Positions 40,512-48,385 of a stretch of 64,000 bases of DNA are shown piece after piece. Under the pieces are notes generated by a model, which was given only the letters and a program-made list of their open reading frames with translations, had not been told where the DNA came from and made no database searches. This stretch comes from PALSA-188 sp963720075 (GTDB lineage: Bacteria; Acidobacteriota; Terriglobia; Terriglobales; Acidobacteriaceae): contig CAVREG010000007.1 in the NCBI GenBank assembly GCA_963720075.1, positions 155,625 through 219,624 of the forward strand, read 5' to 3'. A program made the position numbers and the translations under genes. The stretch's first letter is position 1. The number at the start of each line of letters is the position of its first letter.

Positions 40512-42486
40512 GTTGTTCACCTCCTTTCATAGAAACAGTGGGCCGCGGATTAAGGTCCCGGCCGCGTGTTTGCCGCGAAAGTCCCGGTACTCGGGATTCC
40601 GAGTAACCTCCGTCTCCTGGGGATCGTGACGTGTTTGTAAGTAGACCTCTCGCGCACATATCTCGAAGCCACAGCTCCAAGGAAAGGGCCTTGAGCAGGC
40701 GCGTAAAGTCGGGAGGAACTTGTCCGTTCTTTAGCGCAAGCAGTGCTTCGCGGAGCAGGTTTTGTTCGATGTACCCAAAGTCCGAACTGAAGGATGAGCA
40801 GAAAAGACCGTCTACTGCGTCCCAGTGTTTTTGCAAGGTCAGTGAATAGCACCGGGCCGCCGCAGCCTTGGTCTTACGCGTGAGTGTCTTTGCAGGCAAA
40901 AGATCAGCAAGCGCCCTCCGCATTAGTGAACGGCGGTCTCCTGGCCGGAGCAACTGGTCTAGCGGAACCGAAGTTAAGAACTCGATCAGATCCCGGTCCA
41001 GGTATGGGTATCGCTGTTCGACAACGGACGGAGTCATGTGAGTTACGAGCCGCGAGAGTGTAGCGACTGTCTGCACGGCATCGCGTTTGCTGGGCTGCCA
41101 GAACCGACTCCCCTCCGCATTCTCCAACTGCCGGGCGGCCATTCTGTGTTTTTGAGCAAACCCTCGGCAAACCCAAGGCTTGATTCGCCCACGCTTCGCG
41201 AGGAGAACGCGGACGGAAAGTGGAAGAAGTTCGGCCATGCTCTCGGCGAACAATTGAATCCACGGCAGCCTCGTGATCAGACTCCATGTCACGAGCCGTT
41301 GGGCAGCTTGTACGGGGTGGAAATGGACGAGCAGGTCAGCCATCTGGACACGGAAGTCCAAGGGCTGCCCGTTCATCTCGTCGCCGCCGATGCCGGAGAG
41401 TGCAACGCGATGACCGTGCTGTTGTATTATGCGGGACAACACAGGCTTAATTTCTTCTCTGAGGCTGAAGCCCGGTGCCGCGGCGAATGCTAGATATTCA
41501 AAGGAGAGCGAATCTCCCGATCCCGACATCTCGCAATGAAACCCCACTCTCCCGCGCTTCTCTTCGGCCTTTGTGACATGAATAAGGTCATCGTCGTCGG
41601 GTTCGTTGGAGTCGTAGTACGAGAAGGTATCCAAGTTCGGAATTCCCACTCCGTCATGGGCCATGATGTCGTCAGCCATACAGACGATTGACGTGGAATC
41701 ATAGCCACCGCTCAAACCAGCCAAGATCGGGGAGTCGGTTCGCAGCCGACGACGAACGGCTTGGCGGAAGAGATGCCGGAAGTGGTCTTCATACTCGGCA
41801 TCCGTCTTATACCGTGTTGTCTCGCGGCACGTCAGGCTCCAGTACGAGTGGACTGTTGTTTTGCCACGTCGAACCCGAACGAAGTGTCCCGGCGGGACGG
41901 AATGAATTTCAGCAAAGGGCGTGAGATTGGAATCGGGATAAAACGCGAGATACCCTGCGATATATTCGTCGCAAATTGCAAGCGCTGTGCTGCCAACGAC
42001 CAAAGCAGCCAAGTGGTTGCACCATGTAATTGTGTCTGGTTTCGGGTAGTAGAAGAGGCGCCTGACACCCATGCAATCGCGGGCCAGAATCACTTCGTTC
42101 TCGCGAAGATCCCAAAGGCACAGTGCCCACTCCCCGTTGAGTCTATTAAAGCAATCTGTGCCCCAACGCTCGAACGCGGCTGCCACAATCGTGACATCCG
42201 GCGGGACAACATGCTGCGTAATCCCGAGCAACAGCAATAGCTCGTCGCGGTTGTCCAGGCGTCCGTCCCAGGTAATTACGCGGCCCGAGCCAAAGGGGAG
42301 CGGCTGACGTTCGGCTCGTGATTCTGAGGTGGTGTGAAATGGGCGATACAGCAGGCCCAATGAGTTGCGAAAGTATGTCATCTCGCCGTCCGGGCCGAAA
42401 TCAGCTAGCGTCCGACCCATATTGAGCAATGCTTCCTGGTCGACAGGCCTGCCGTCGAAATGCAAAACGCCGGCTTGCACGCTCAT
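40471..42486 (-). CDS. lasso-peptide macrolactam synthetase C (asparagine-synthetase-like)
   Basis: A 671-residue protein. ATG 42486 (MSVQAGVLHFDGRPV) follows AGAGGGTGA. The N-terminal glutaminase-like fold lacks the catalytic Cys2 (MSVQ), as expected in lasso cyclases that do not use glutamine. The synthetase domain has the ATP pyrophosphatase loop LAGLSGGYDSTSIVCMADD and the GIGGDEMNG stretch. It should adenylate the Glu8 side chain of the precursor core and close the ring onto Ser1. The C-terminal ~50 residues (from about SRSPGDGGYSES) are an unusual low-similarity tail that reads through the A1 start region. Confidence 0.9.
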   Translation of the reverse strand: MSVQAGVLHFDGRPVDQEALLNMGRTLADFGPDGEMTYFRNSLGLLYRPFHTTSESRAERQPLPFGSGRVITWDGRLDNRDELLLLLGITQHVVPPDVTIVAAAFERWGTDCFNRLNGEWALCLWDLRENEVILARDCMGVRRLFYYPKPDTITWCNHLAALVVGSTALAICDEYIAGYLAFYPDSNLTPFAEIHSVPPGHFVRVRRGKTTVHSYWSLTCRETTRYKTDAEYEDHFRHLFRQAVRRRLRTDSPILAGLSGGYDSTSIVCMADDIMAHDGVGIPNLDTFSYYDSNEPDDDDLIHVTKAEEKRGRVGFHCEMSGSGDSLSFEYLAFAAAPGFSLREEIKPVLSRIIQQHGHRVALSGIGGDEMNGQPLDFRVQMADLLVHFHPVQAAQRLVTWSLITRLPWIQLFAESMAELLPLSVRVLLAKRGRIKPWVCRGFAQKHRMAARQLENAEGSRFWQPSKRDAVQTVATLSRLVTHMTPSVVEQRYPYLDRDLIEFLTSVPLDQLLRPGDRRSLMRRALADLLPAKTLTRKTKAAAARCYSLTLQKHWDAVDGLFCSSFSSDFGYIEQNLLREALLALKNGQVPPDFTRLLKALSLELWLRDMCARGLLTNTSRSPGDGGYSESRVPGLSRQTRGRDLNPRPTVSMKGGEQHEDVQQTRRCSAG

Positions 42487-42506
42487 AGGTTCACCCTCTG
42501 TTCTTC

Positions 42507-42971
42507 CTAGCAACGATCCCAAGCGCCATAAATCTTCTGTACGTCCCTGCGCTCGTTGATTGCGCGACCGTTGACCTCTGTCCAAGCATGAGCCTTAAAC
42601 GGCAGAGTCTGCGCGCCCATGACCATCTCGGCCGACACGCCACAGGTGCGTAGCAGACACGTTGTCACTGCCGAACGCTGTAGACATTGCACGCGTTTGG
42701 GGTACCAGACACAGGCGTAGTTAATGGCTTGGCAGACCCGATCGACTTCGAACACGATGGCCCTTCGCGGGGCCACTCTCCATTTACTGACGAGGTGATG
42801 CAGCCTGGCAAAATTACGACCAAGCTTCAATACATCAAAAACCAGCAGGCCAAGTAGGGCCTTCCAGACTGGAAATGGTGTCCGCAGTTGTCCTTCTCGG
42901 GCGTCGCTTTTCATAGTCTGCGGCATGACACGCGACGACAATCGCGACTCGGTCTCTGGGAGGCGGATCAC
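42507..42971 (-). CDS. lasso-peptide leader peptidase B2 (transglutaminase-like)
   Basis: A 154-residue cysteine protease of the lasso B2 family. The catalytic Cys is in VQCLQRSAVTTCLLRTCGVS, the His in FKAHAWTEVNG, and the C-terminus is short (INERRDVQKIYGAW). It removes the leader after recognition by B1. It overlaps the B1 gene by four bases (ATGA) and is followed 20 bases later by the cyclase start, so B1-B2-C are tightly coupled. Typical length for a stand-alone B2. Confidence 0.9.
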   Translation of the reverse strand: MIRLPETESRLSSRVMPQTMKSDAREGQLRTPFPVWKALLGLLVFDVLKLGRNFARLHHLVSKWRVAPRRAIVFEVDRVCQAINYACVWYPKRVQCLQRSAVTTCLLRTCGVSAEMVMGAQTLPFKAHAWTEVNGRAINERRDVQKIYGAWDRC

Positions 42972-43243
42972 TGATGCATCTCCGGACCCTGGATGTGGAC
43001 GAGTCCTTGCTGTGCGAGAGAATTAACGAACTCAGCGAGGTCTGCCTGGGCGAGTTCTCGCGAAACGCAGAATTGTCGGCAAATTTCGTCGATGATCTGC
43101 GAGTCAGTTTGCCCCTGTCGGAGTTGGTCGAAAATCAGGAAAGCTGTTGTATTAAGGCGAAGGATCCGGCCATGTTGAATGTCCAGCACGACTGCGCCGT
43201 CCTGGTTGTGAGTGCTGCGCACCGCGTCTGAAACTCTGTACAT
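42968..43243 (-). CDS. lasso-peptide recognition protein B1 (PqqD-like RRE)
   Basis: A 91-residue winged-helix RiPP recognition element: GAVVLDIQHGRILRLNTTAF, LIFDQLRQGQTDSQIIDEIC, LAQADLAEFVNSLAQQGLV. It binds the YxxP motif of the precursor leaders and delivers them to B2. GGGGTGA precedes the ATG at 43243. Separate B1 and B2 genes, rather than one fused B, differ from the proteobacterial arrangement. Confidence 0.9.
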   Translation of the reverse strand: MYRVSDAVRSTHNQDGAVVLDIQHGRILRLNTTAFLIFDQLRQGQTDSQIIDEICRQFCVSRELAQADLAEFVNSLAQQGLVHIQGPEMHQ

Positions 43244-43506
43244 CGTTCACCCCGGTCGGCTACATTTCTCGCGGAAGATCGGATGCCTTGAGCGCACTGT
43301 GACACCCTTCACCACTTGAAAGCCAGTAAAAGGTGAAAACTTTCGGTAAACCAACATGGTTGAAGAAAAGTTGCTTAGTAACAGCGAGATGCGTTGCAGA
43401 CTTCTTGCGTGGAAAGAATCAACGTGTCCGCTTTTTAGTCAGCATTGCCGTTCCTCAACTCCCCTCCGATAGGACGGCACCGGAGAGAGTCCACCGCAGC
43501 TTGTAT
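43244..43506. other. gap between the exporter and B1 genes
   Basis: 263 bases on the lasso operon strand. It may hold an internal promoter for B1-B2-C-A1-A2, but no clear -35/-10 pair is seen. A 36-codon frame (43247-43357, minus) lacks a ribosome site and leader motif and is not called. Confidence 0.4.
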
Positions 43507-45315
43507 TTACAGAGAAGTTTCTCGGGGATCTTCGTCGATGGTAGATGCTGTGCAAAAAGATCGGTTCGAAAGCAGACTTGCTGCAAACTTGAGGGCATGT
43601 GGATTGCCGTCTTCAACGATTTCTCCACGGGAAAGAACAAGAAGTCTGTCGAATGTAGAGAATGTTGATGGGCGGTGCGTGATGACAATCAGCGTTGACG
43701 CTCTAAGACCGCGGCGAATGTTCCCAAGGACGACTTTCTCTGAAGAAGGGTCAAGGCAGGAAGTTGCCTCGTCCAATATCAAAATCCGAGGTTGCTGCAG
43801 AATCGCTCTTGCGAGGGCAAGTCGTTGGCGCTGACCACCGGAAAGCTGGCAGCCTCCGGGTCCGACCCGTTGGCGTAAGCCATCGGGCAGTGCGACAACA
43901 AATTGCGAGAGGCCCACGGTGTGAATGGCTTCTTGTAGTTCATCGTCGGGTGCTCCCGGCCGCACGAAGAGAAGGTTGAATGACAACGTTCCATCAAACA
44001 GAACGGGGTCGCGCGGCAGATAGCAGACGTATTGGTGCAGGTTCTTGAGTTGAATGTTCCGGATATCTACGTTTCCGATGCGAATCGATCCGGAATCGGG
44101 GTCATAGAGTCGCCCTATGAGTTTTGCGAGGGTGCTCTTTCCAGCTCCGTTCTCCCCGGCGATGGCAACCTGTTCGCCGGGCAAGATTTGAAGCGACGGG
44201 ACGTGAAGCATGTTTTTCTGTCTCCGATACCCAAACGCGACCTCGGTAAAATCAATCTGGGGAGGATGCTGTGGTGAGAGGCAAACGGCAGCGGCGGCAT
44301 TAGTCACGCTGGGGCATAACTCAAGCCCGGACTTTAGCTGCCGGACGCTGGCGAAGGTTTTCTGTGCTCTCGCGTAGAGATCAGCCGCGCCACTAAGCGG
44401 ATCAAAGAGTTGCGTAACTAACCCATAGAAGGCCACGAGCCCGCCGACACTTAAGGTTCCTGACAGCACAATTTTCCCGCCGTAGCCAATGACAGCGCAC
44501 ATAGCCAGAACAACCGCCAGCGAACTCCATACCGTAAACCAAACACTGGTGGCGAATAGCTTTTGTTGTGACCTGACGCCACGAACCAGCAGTCGGAAAG
44601 CCCTTCGTTCCTGGCGTTTTTCTTGTCCCAAAAGCTGAATGTGAATCACCGAGGAAAGATGTTCCTCAAGGAATGTGCTCCATGCCAGTCGATCCCCCTG
44701 CATGGCATCCGCGTTGGCCGTGAGCCGTCGTCGAAAGTGCTGACGCGCGATCAGGAAGGCCGGGACCAGAGGGAGGACGGCCAGACTAAGCATTGGACTG
44801 AGCACGAACATAGTCGTAAGGGTGAAGCAAGTTGTCAGGAACATGCGCAAGATTGCGGGCAAGAGGTCGGACCCGAAATACGCAACCTCTTCGATCGGCT
44901 CTTTGAGTGGGTACATCACGCTACCTACTGGCGTGTCGTCGTAATACTCGGCCGAGAGCGCGTCGAGGCGTCCAAGTAGGCTCATTCTCAACGTGAGTGT
45001 GAGTTTCTGGGCGGCAGTCAGCATGAAATAGCTGCCCAAGCTTGTGAGCGCCATCCTGCCCTGGTAGCCGAGAAAGATCAAGCCAACCGCTAACAAGAGC
45101 AATCCCGTCTTTCTCTGGGGGATGATCTGATCGATAAGCCACTTGAGGACAAGTGGAGTAAGGAGCGCTAGAAGACTCCCAGCTGTGATGCAGAGGAAGC
45201 TAGCCAGGTGCCAGTGCAGAAGCGGTCGAATCTGTTTTGAAAGCCAATCGAGTTCGCTCGGTATCCAGGACCCCCAACGGCTTCGTTCATGCAAGAGAGA
45301 GGACACCTGTCCCAC
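43507..45315 (-). CDS. lasso-peptide ABC exporter D (ATPase-permease fusion)
   Basis: A 602-residue half-transporter starting at GTG 45315. Six membrane helices occupy about residues 30-310 (LASFLCITAGSLLALLTPLV and onward). The ATPase has Walker A GENGAGKSTL, signature LSGGQRQRLALARAIL and Walker B ILILDEATS. There is no N-terminal C39 protease, as expected when B2 removes the leader. MccJ25-type clusters use such an exporter for secretion and self-immunity. It is first in the operon, 263 bases before B1. Confidence 0.92.
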   Translation of the reverse strand: MGQVSSLLHERSRWGSWIPSELDWLSKQIRPLLHWHLASFLCITAGSLLALLTPLVLKWLIDQIIPQRKTGLLLLAVGLIFLGYQGRMALTSLGSYFMLTAAQKLTLTLRMSLLGRLDALSAEYYDDTPVGSVMYPLKEPIEEVAYFGSDLLPAILRMFLTTCFTLTTMFVLSPMLSLAVLPLVPAFLIARQHFRRRLTANADAMQGDRLAWSTFLEEHLSSVIHIQLLGQEKRQERRAFRLLVRGVRSQQKLFATSVWFTVWSSLAVVLAMCAVIGYGGKIVLSGTLSVGGLVAFYGLVTQLFDPLSGAADLYARAQKTFASVRQLKSGLELCPSVTNAAAAVCLSPQHPPQIDFTEVAFGYRRQKNMLHVPSLQILPGEQVAIAGENGAGKSTLAKLIGRLYDPDSGSIRIGNVDIRNIQLKNLHQYVCYLPRDPVLFDGTLSFNLLFVRPGAPDDELQEAIHTVGLSQFVVALPDGLRQRVGPGGCQLSGGQRQRLALARAILQQPRILILDEATSCLDPSSEKVVLGNIRRGLRASTLIVITHRPSTFSTFDRLLVLSRGEIVEDGNPHALKFAASLLSNRSFCTASTIDEDPRETSL

Positions 45316-45360
45316 CTGAAACCGAGATTAACCAGGTACGGAATGCTTGTCGATAAAATG

Positions 45361-45375
45361 AGCGAAACGTTCGCT
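45361..45375. promoter_or_regulatory. palindrome AGCGAA-ACG-TTCGCT upstream of the lasso operon
   Basis: A perfect 6-bp inverted repeat with a 3-base spacer, 46 bases before the exporter start codon and after the stop of the tandem XRE/S24-like regulator. Its position suits an operator of the lasso operon; the binding protein is unknown, and the neighbouring regulators are candidates. Confidence 0.45.
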
Positions 45376-45461
45376 TTTCCCTCAACTAGGTAGATTTTCC
45401 CGGCAATCAGTAGGACTCGCGTTCAGGCCAGCGACTCAATTCGTCCGATAAAGCAACAAGA

Positions 45462-47060
45462 TCACCCAAGCTTTCTTATCACTGTGACAATTCGGCCGAT
45501 GACCTCGGCATCCTGGTGGTAGCGCAAATGTTCGGAACGACGGAACTGATGGGAATACGGATGGATGACAAGAGTGCCATTCTCGACGCCACAACATGCA
45601 CACAAGTATGTCCCGCTGCGCATTAGGATTACATATACCGGCTGTTGCCACGGCGGTTTCGACGTGAAATGAATTGGCCTCTTCTCGCGACGGTTCACGA
45701 GGGCGAGCAGCCCGTTTGCTAGGCAAGGATGAAGGACATCATATTCGCCGCCGATCCAGAAGAAGTCATCCAGAGAAGCGTCTTCCAGGCCAGACAATGG
45801 CCTGATGGATTCCCGCAGGAAGAACGGAATTTCCTCGCATCTTTCAAGCATATGCTCAAGGAATCCGCTCCGACCTGGTATCTGGTCGTGGTCAGAGTGC
45901 TCGATGAACTCCGTGCCTAGAACTTTGCGAACAAAACGGTCCGGTATGGGCTGGGTGCCGGCTTCTGCCAAGCTAATTCCGATCGCTTTCAGAAACACAT
46001 GAAATTGCAAACCGTATAGCGAGCAGAGAGAAATCGCCTTTTGAAAGTGCCGTGGCGGCGTGCTACACAGCTCGTAATCGCAGAGAGAACTGGGAGAAAC
46101 ATAATACCTTTCATCACCAAGTAGATCTGTGATCGTGTGACTCATTCGCGCAACCTCCCGTAAAGATAGACGCAGCTTGGTACGTGAGGCGCGGAGGAGT
46201 TGACCAAAGTTCTTATCCATAACAAGCGGTCGCGGCTTCCAATGTTTTCCCAAGTCCCTAGGAACTTCCGGCTCTTCGGCACGAAGCATAGGTCGAATTT
46301 CGAGATCCACAACGCCTAGAAGTCGCGCCTCGCGTGGGACTTTGAGTTCGACTTGGGCATACGAGAGCGACGTACCGATCGGAACGATGATTCCTTTTTC
46401 CACAACACGCAAGCGGCAACAAAAGAGGCCCTTGTTATGTTCGATCAGAAATAGTTGGGCGGATGTTGTTCCATTTGTCTTGGGCATACTACCGTTGGAG
46501 GGTCTTGGATTCACGCGGACAATGCTTCCAGGAATCAGATCGGGGAAAGATAGGACATCTTGGCGTCCAATCGTTGCGTACAAGAATCCTCGATTGCTGA
46601 TTTCAGAGAGCAAACGAAGTCGCTGGGGAGCAGTCACTTCCAGGAGTTGTGTTAGAGGGGCAATCGGAGGCAAAGAAGCGCCGCGGGTACGGTTTCGGAG
46701 CCAAGGAATCCATGCATCAGCATCTACCAGAGAGGAATCAAGCAACATTGTCCGCTTTGAAGGCAGAATAACCTGCAAACGGGGAATGTTTTCTGGATCA
46801 CATCCCAACACACGCAGCCAATCAGAGAACTGGTAGCCGGAGATCTGGCTGAGTGCAAACACCTGATGAAGGCTTGGACTAAATGCCCCCAGCCTGAACT
46901 CATGGTAAAGAGTGTGGGGAAGGAAGTGTGGCGAAGAACGGCCGAATCGCGCCACCGATACTTTGGAAATTTGCGAAAGGGTAAGGTTTTTGCTCGCGAG
47001 GATGGACCGGACTCGCTGGGCGAGGTCGGCGCCCCTGTCGGAATTTGGCTCGGTGCCCAC
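45462..47060 (-). CDS. tandemly duplicated XRE/S24-like regulator
   Basis: A 532-residue protein built of two copies of an HTH plus S24-like module. N-half: HTH-like RVRSILASKNLTLSQISKVS and a beta domain (FPDLIPGSIVRVNPRP, GLFCCRLRVVEKGIIVPIG). C-half from about residue 290: HTH-like LLRASRTKLRLSLREVARMS, then YDVLHPCLANGLLALVNRRE, YLCACCGVENGTLVIHPYS and HLRYHQDAEVIGRIVTVI. The C-half aligns with the single-copy protein at 47433. The Ser and Lys expected of a LexA/UmuD-type dyad are absent and a CxxC stands near the Lys position. The stop lies 146 bases before the lasso exporter gene, same strand, so it may regulate that operon or the imu cassette. Confidence 0.75.
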   Translation of the reverse strand: MGTEPNSDRGADLAQRVRSILASKNLTLSQISKVSVARFGRSSPHFLPHTLYHEFRLGAFSPSLHQVFALSQISGYQFSDWLRVLGCDPENIPRLQVILPSKRTMLLDSSLVDADAWIPWLRNRTRGASLPPIAPLTQLLEVTAPQRLRLLSEISNRGFLYATIGRQDVLSFPDLIPGSIVRVNPRPSNGSMPKTNGTTSAQLFLIEHNKGLFCCRLRVVEKGIIVPIGTSLSYAQVELKVPREARLLGVVDLEIRPMLRAEEPEVPRDLGKHWKPRPLVMDKNFGQLLRASRTKLRLSLREVARMSHTITDLLGDERYYVSPSSLCDYELCSTPPRHFQKAISLCSLYGLQFHVFLKAIGISLAEAGTQPIPDRFVRKVLGTEFIEHSDHDQIPGRSGFLEHMLERCEEIPFFLRESIRPLSGLEDASLDDFFWIGGEYDVLHPCLANGLLALVNRREKRPIHFTSKPPWQQPVYVILMRSGTYLCACCGVENGTLVIHPYSHQFRRSEHLRYHQDAEVIGRIVTVIRKLG

Positions 47061-47432
47061 GAGTAGGCCTCTGGCTATATCTTTCCCGCGAGGTGTTCGT
47101 GTTGCGTGCCGAATTTAGCCGCAGAAGTGCTCGTACTCAACGGGTGGTGTAAGAACACACCAATCCGGGCTGCGTCCAAACTGCGAGCTCGCAGGGATTT
47201 GTTCGGTATAAATGCGAGTTTGCAAATCGTCATAAACATTCGCAACCTGTCCCCGATTGGGGACACTAGGTCCGAACCGCCAAGAAACAGGATGGTTCTG
47301 ATGGCCTAGGTAAGAATGGATCGGGTCAGATAGGTGGCCAGAATTGAGGTCAGACACGATGAATGCCGCCAGCAGCAAGGACTTCGACATAGTGGCGGTA
47401 ATTCCGTTTTTCGCAAGTAGTCTATTAAATTT
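47061..47432. promoter_or_regulatory. divergent control region with TGTCCCC-GATT-GGGGACA palindrome
   Basis: 372 bases between the divergent XRE/S24-like genes. The perfect 7-bp palindrome at 47248-47265 sits mid-way and could be a shared operator, though similar GGGGACA strings also occur in intergenic repeats (compare ~25152). No gene is supported. Confidence 0.4.
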
Positions 47433-48272
47433 GTGAGCCGGGCTGAAATGTGCGGTAACATAGCGCAACTCCGAGGTTGTAGTGCGATGTTGGCCTCGAC
47501 ATCGGCCACGGATGCTGGTAAGCGGCTCAGAGCTGCACGGGAACGTTTGCGCCTGTCCACACGCGAAGTGGCAGACCTCAGTAGGGAGATCGCTCTCAAA
47601 AAGAACGCTCCGGATTACTTCATCTCTCGCACTTGGCTATGTGATGTAGAAGCGGGAAAGTTCAAACTCAATATCTACAGACTTAAGAGCTTGAGCCTGA
47701 TCTATAGGCTGGGCCTCGACGAAATTTTGTCGTTCTTCGGTGTTGATATCCGCGACGCTGGCACCGAACAGGCACTCGTAGGTTTACCGCACACATACTT
47801 GGTGACGCCCACGCTTGGAAGCGCGCCGAGCACACTCGTGGCCCCGCTGGATCTACGAGAGAAAGTTGACTTTGGGAGTACCAACTTGGTCTCGCGAATG
47901 TTCGAGAGCTGGGGCGAGATTCCAGTCACGTTGCTCCAACACATGGACTGGCGGAATTCTCTTTATGGGTACATCGGGATTGAAGACAACACACTTTACC
48001 CACTCCTGCGACCGGGTTCGTTTGTGCAGATCGATTCCCGTCAGAACAAAGTGCAACCTGACGGTTGGCGAGACGAATTCGAGCGCCCAATCTATTTTGT
48101 GGAGCTTCGGGATATCTATGTATGCAGTTGGTGCGAAGTGAACGGCGGCCAGTTGGTACTCCTTCCATCGGCCCAATCGGGAAGGCACGCGAGACATGTT
48201 CGCTACCCAGGGGACGCGGACATTCTGGGTCGAGTCACGGCAGTCACGATGTGCATTGCGGAGGTGCGCTGA
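47433..48272 (+). CDS. XRE-family regulator with non-catalytic S24-like domain
   Basis: A protein of up to 279 residues. The HTH is at about 27-80 (RLRAARERLRLSTREVADLS, FISRTWLCDVEAGKFKLNIY). The C-terminal half shows the S24/LexA beta fold (YIGIEDNTLYPLLRPGSFVQ) where the catalytic Ser position of GDSM-type motifs reads DNT. The Lys region is YVCSWCEVNGGQLVLLPS with a CxxC. It should therefore bind DNA but not self-cleave. The start is uncertain (GTG 47433, ATG 47448 or ATG 47487). It lies 113 bases upstream of imuA, the place where LexA2-type repressors are found in other imu cassettes. Confidence 0.75.
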   Translation: MSRAEMCGNIAQLRGCSAMLASTSATDAGKRLRAARERLRLSTREVADLSREIALKKNAPDYFISRTWLCDVEAGKFKLNIYRLKSLSLIYRLGLDEILSFFGVDIRDAGTEQALVGLPHTYLVTPTLGSAPSTLVAPLDLREKVDFGSTNLVSRMFESWGEIPVTLLQHMDWRNSLYGYIGIEDNTLYPLLRPGSFVQIDSRQNKVQPDGWRDEFERPIYFVELRDIYVCSWCEVNGGQLVLLPSAQSGRHARHVRYPGDADILGRVTAVTMCIAEVR

Positions 48273-48330
48273 AGTTCGCTATATAGAACCTTCCCTAGTC
48301 GGATGCGGACAGCGGAAGGGGATCTCCGAT

Positions 48331-48359
48331 TTGACAAAACGACTCTGAGTGCATAGTCT
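48331..48359 (+). promoter_or_regulatory. sigma-70 promoter of the imuA-imuB-dnaE2 cassette
   Basis: TTGACA (48331-48336), a 17-base spacer and TAGTCT (48354-48359), followed 26 bases later by the imuA ATG. Nearby GTTC-N8-GAAC at about 48276-48291 (GTTCGCTATATAGAAC) is a possible repressor site upstream of the promoter. Confidence 0.6.
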
Positions 48360-48385
48360 CAATAAGCGAACAAAAGGCGAATACT

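Noticed and set aside
39977..40606. Plus-strand open frames opposite the lasso precursors and cyclase end
   Set aside because: They lack ribosome sites and mirror the minus-strand precursor genes, which have perfect ribosome sites and a known leader motif.
43247..43357. 36-codon minus-strand frame between exporter and B1 as a third precursor
   Set aside because: No ribosome site, no YxxP...LG leader motif and no plausible acidic ring residue at core position 7-9.
45361..45375. Gram-positive LexA box
   Set aside because: The half-sites are too close (3-base spacer) compared with the CGAAC-N4-GTTCG consensus; kept only as an unassigned palindrome.
47433..48272. Canonical self-cleaving LexA repressor
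   Set aside because: The Ser of the GDSM-type motif and the partner Lys are not found; only the fold-like pattern is present.
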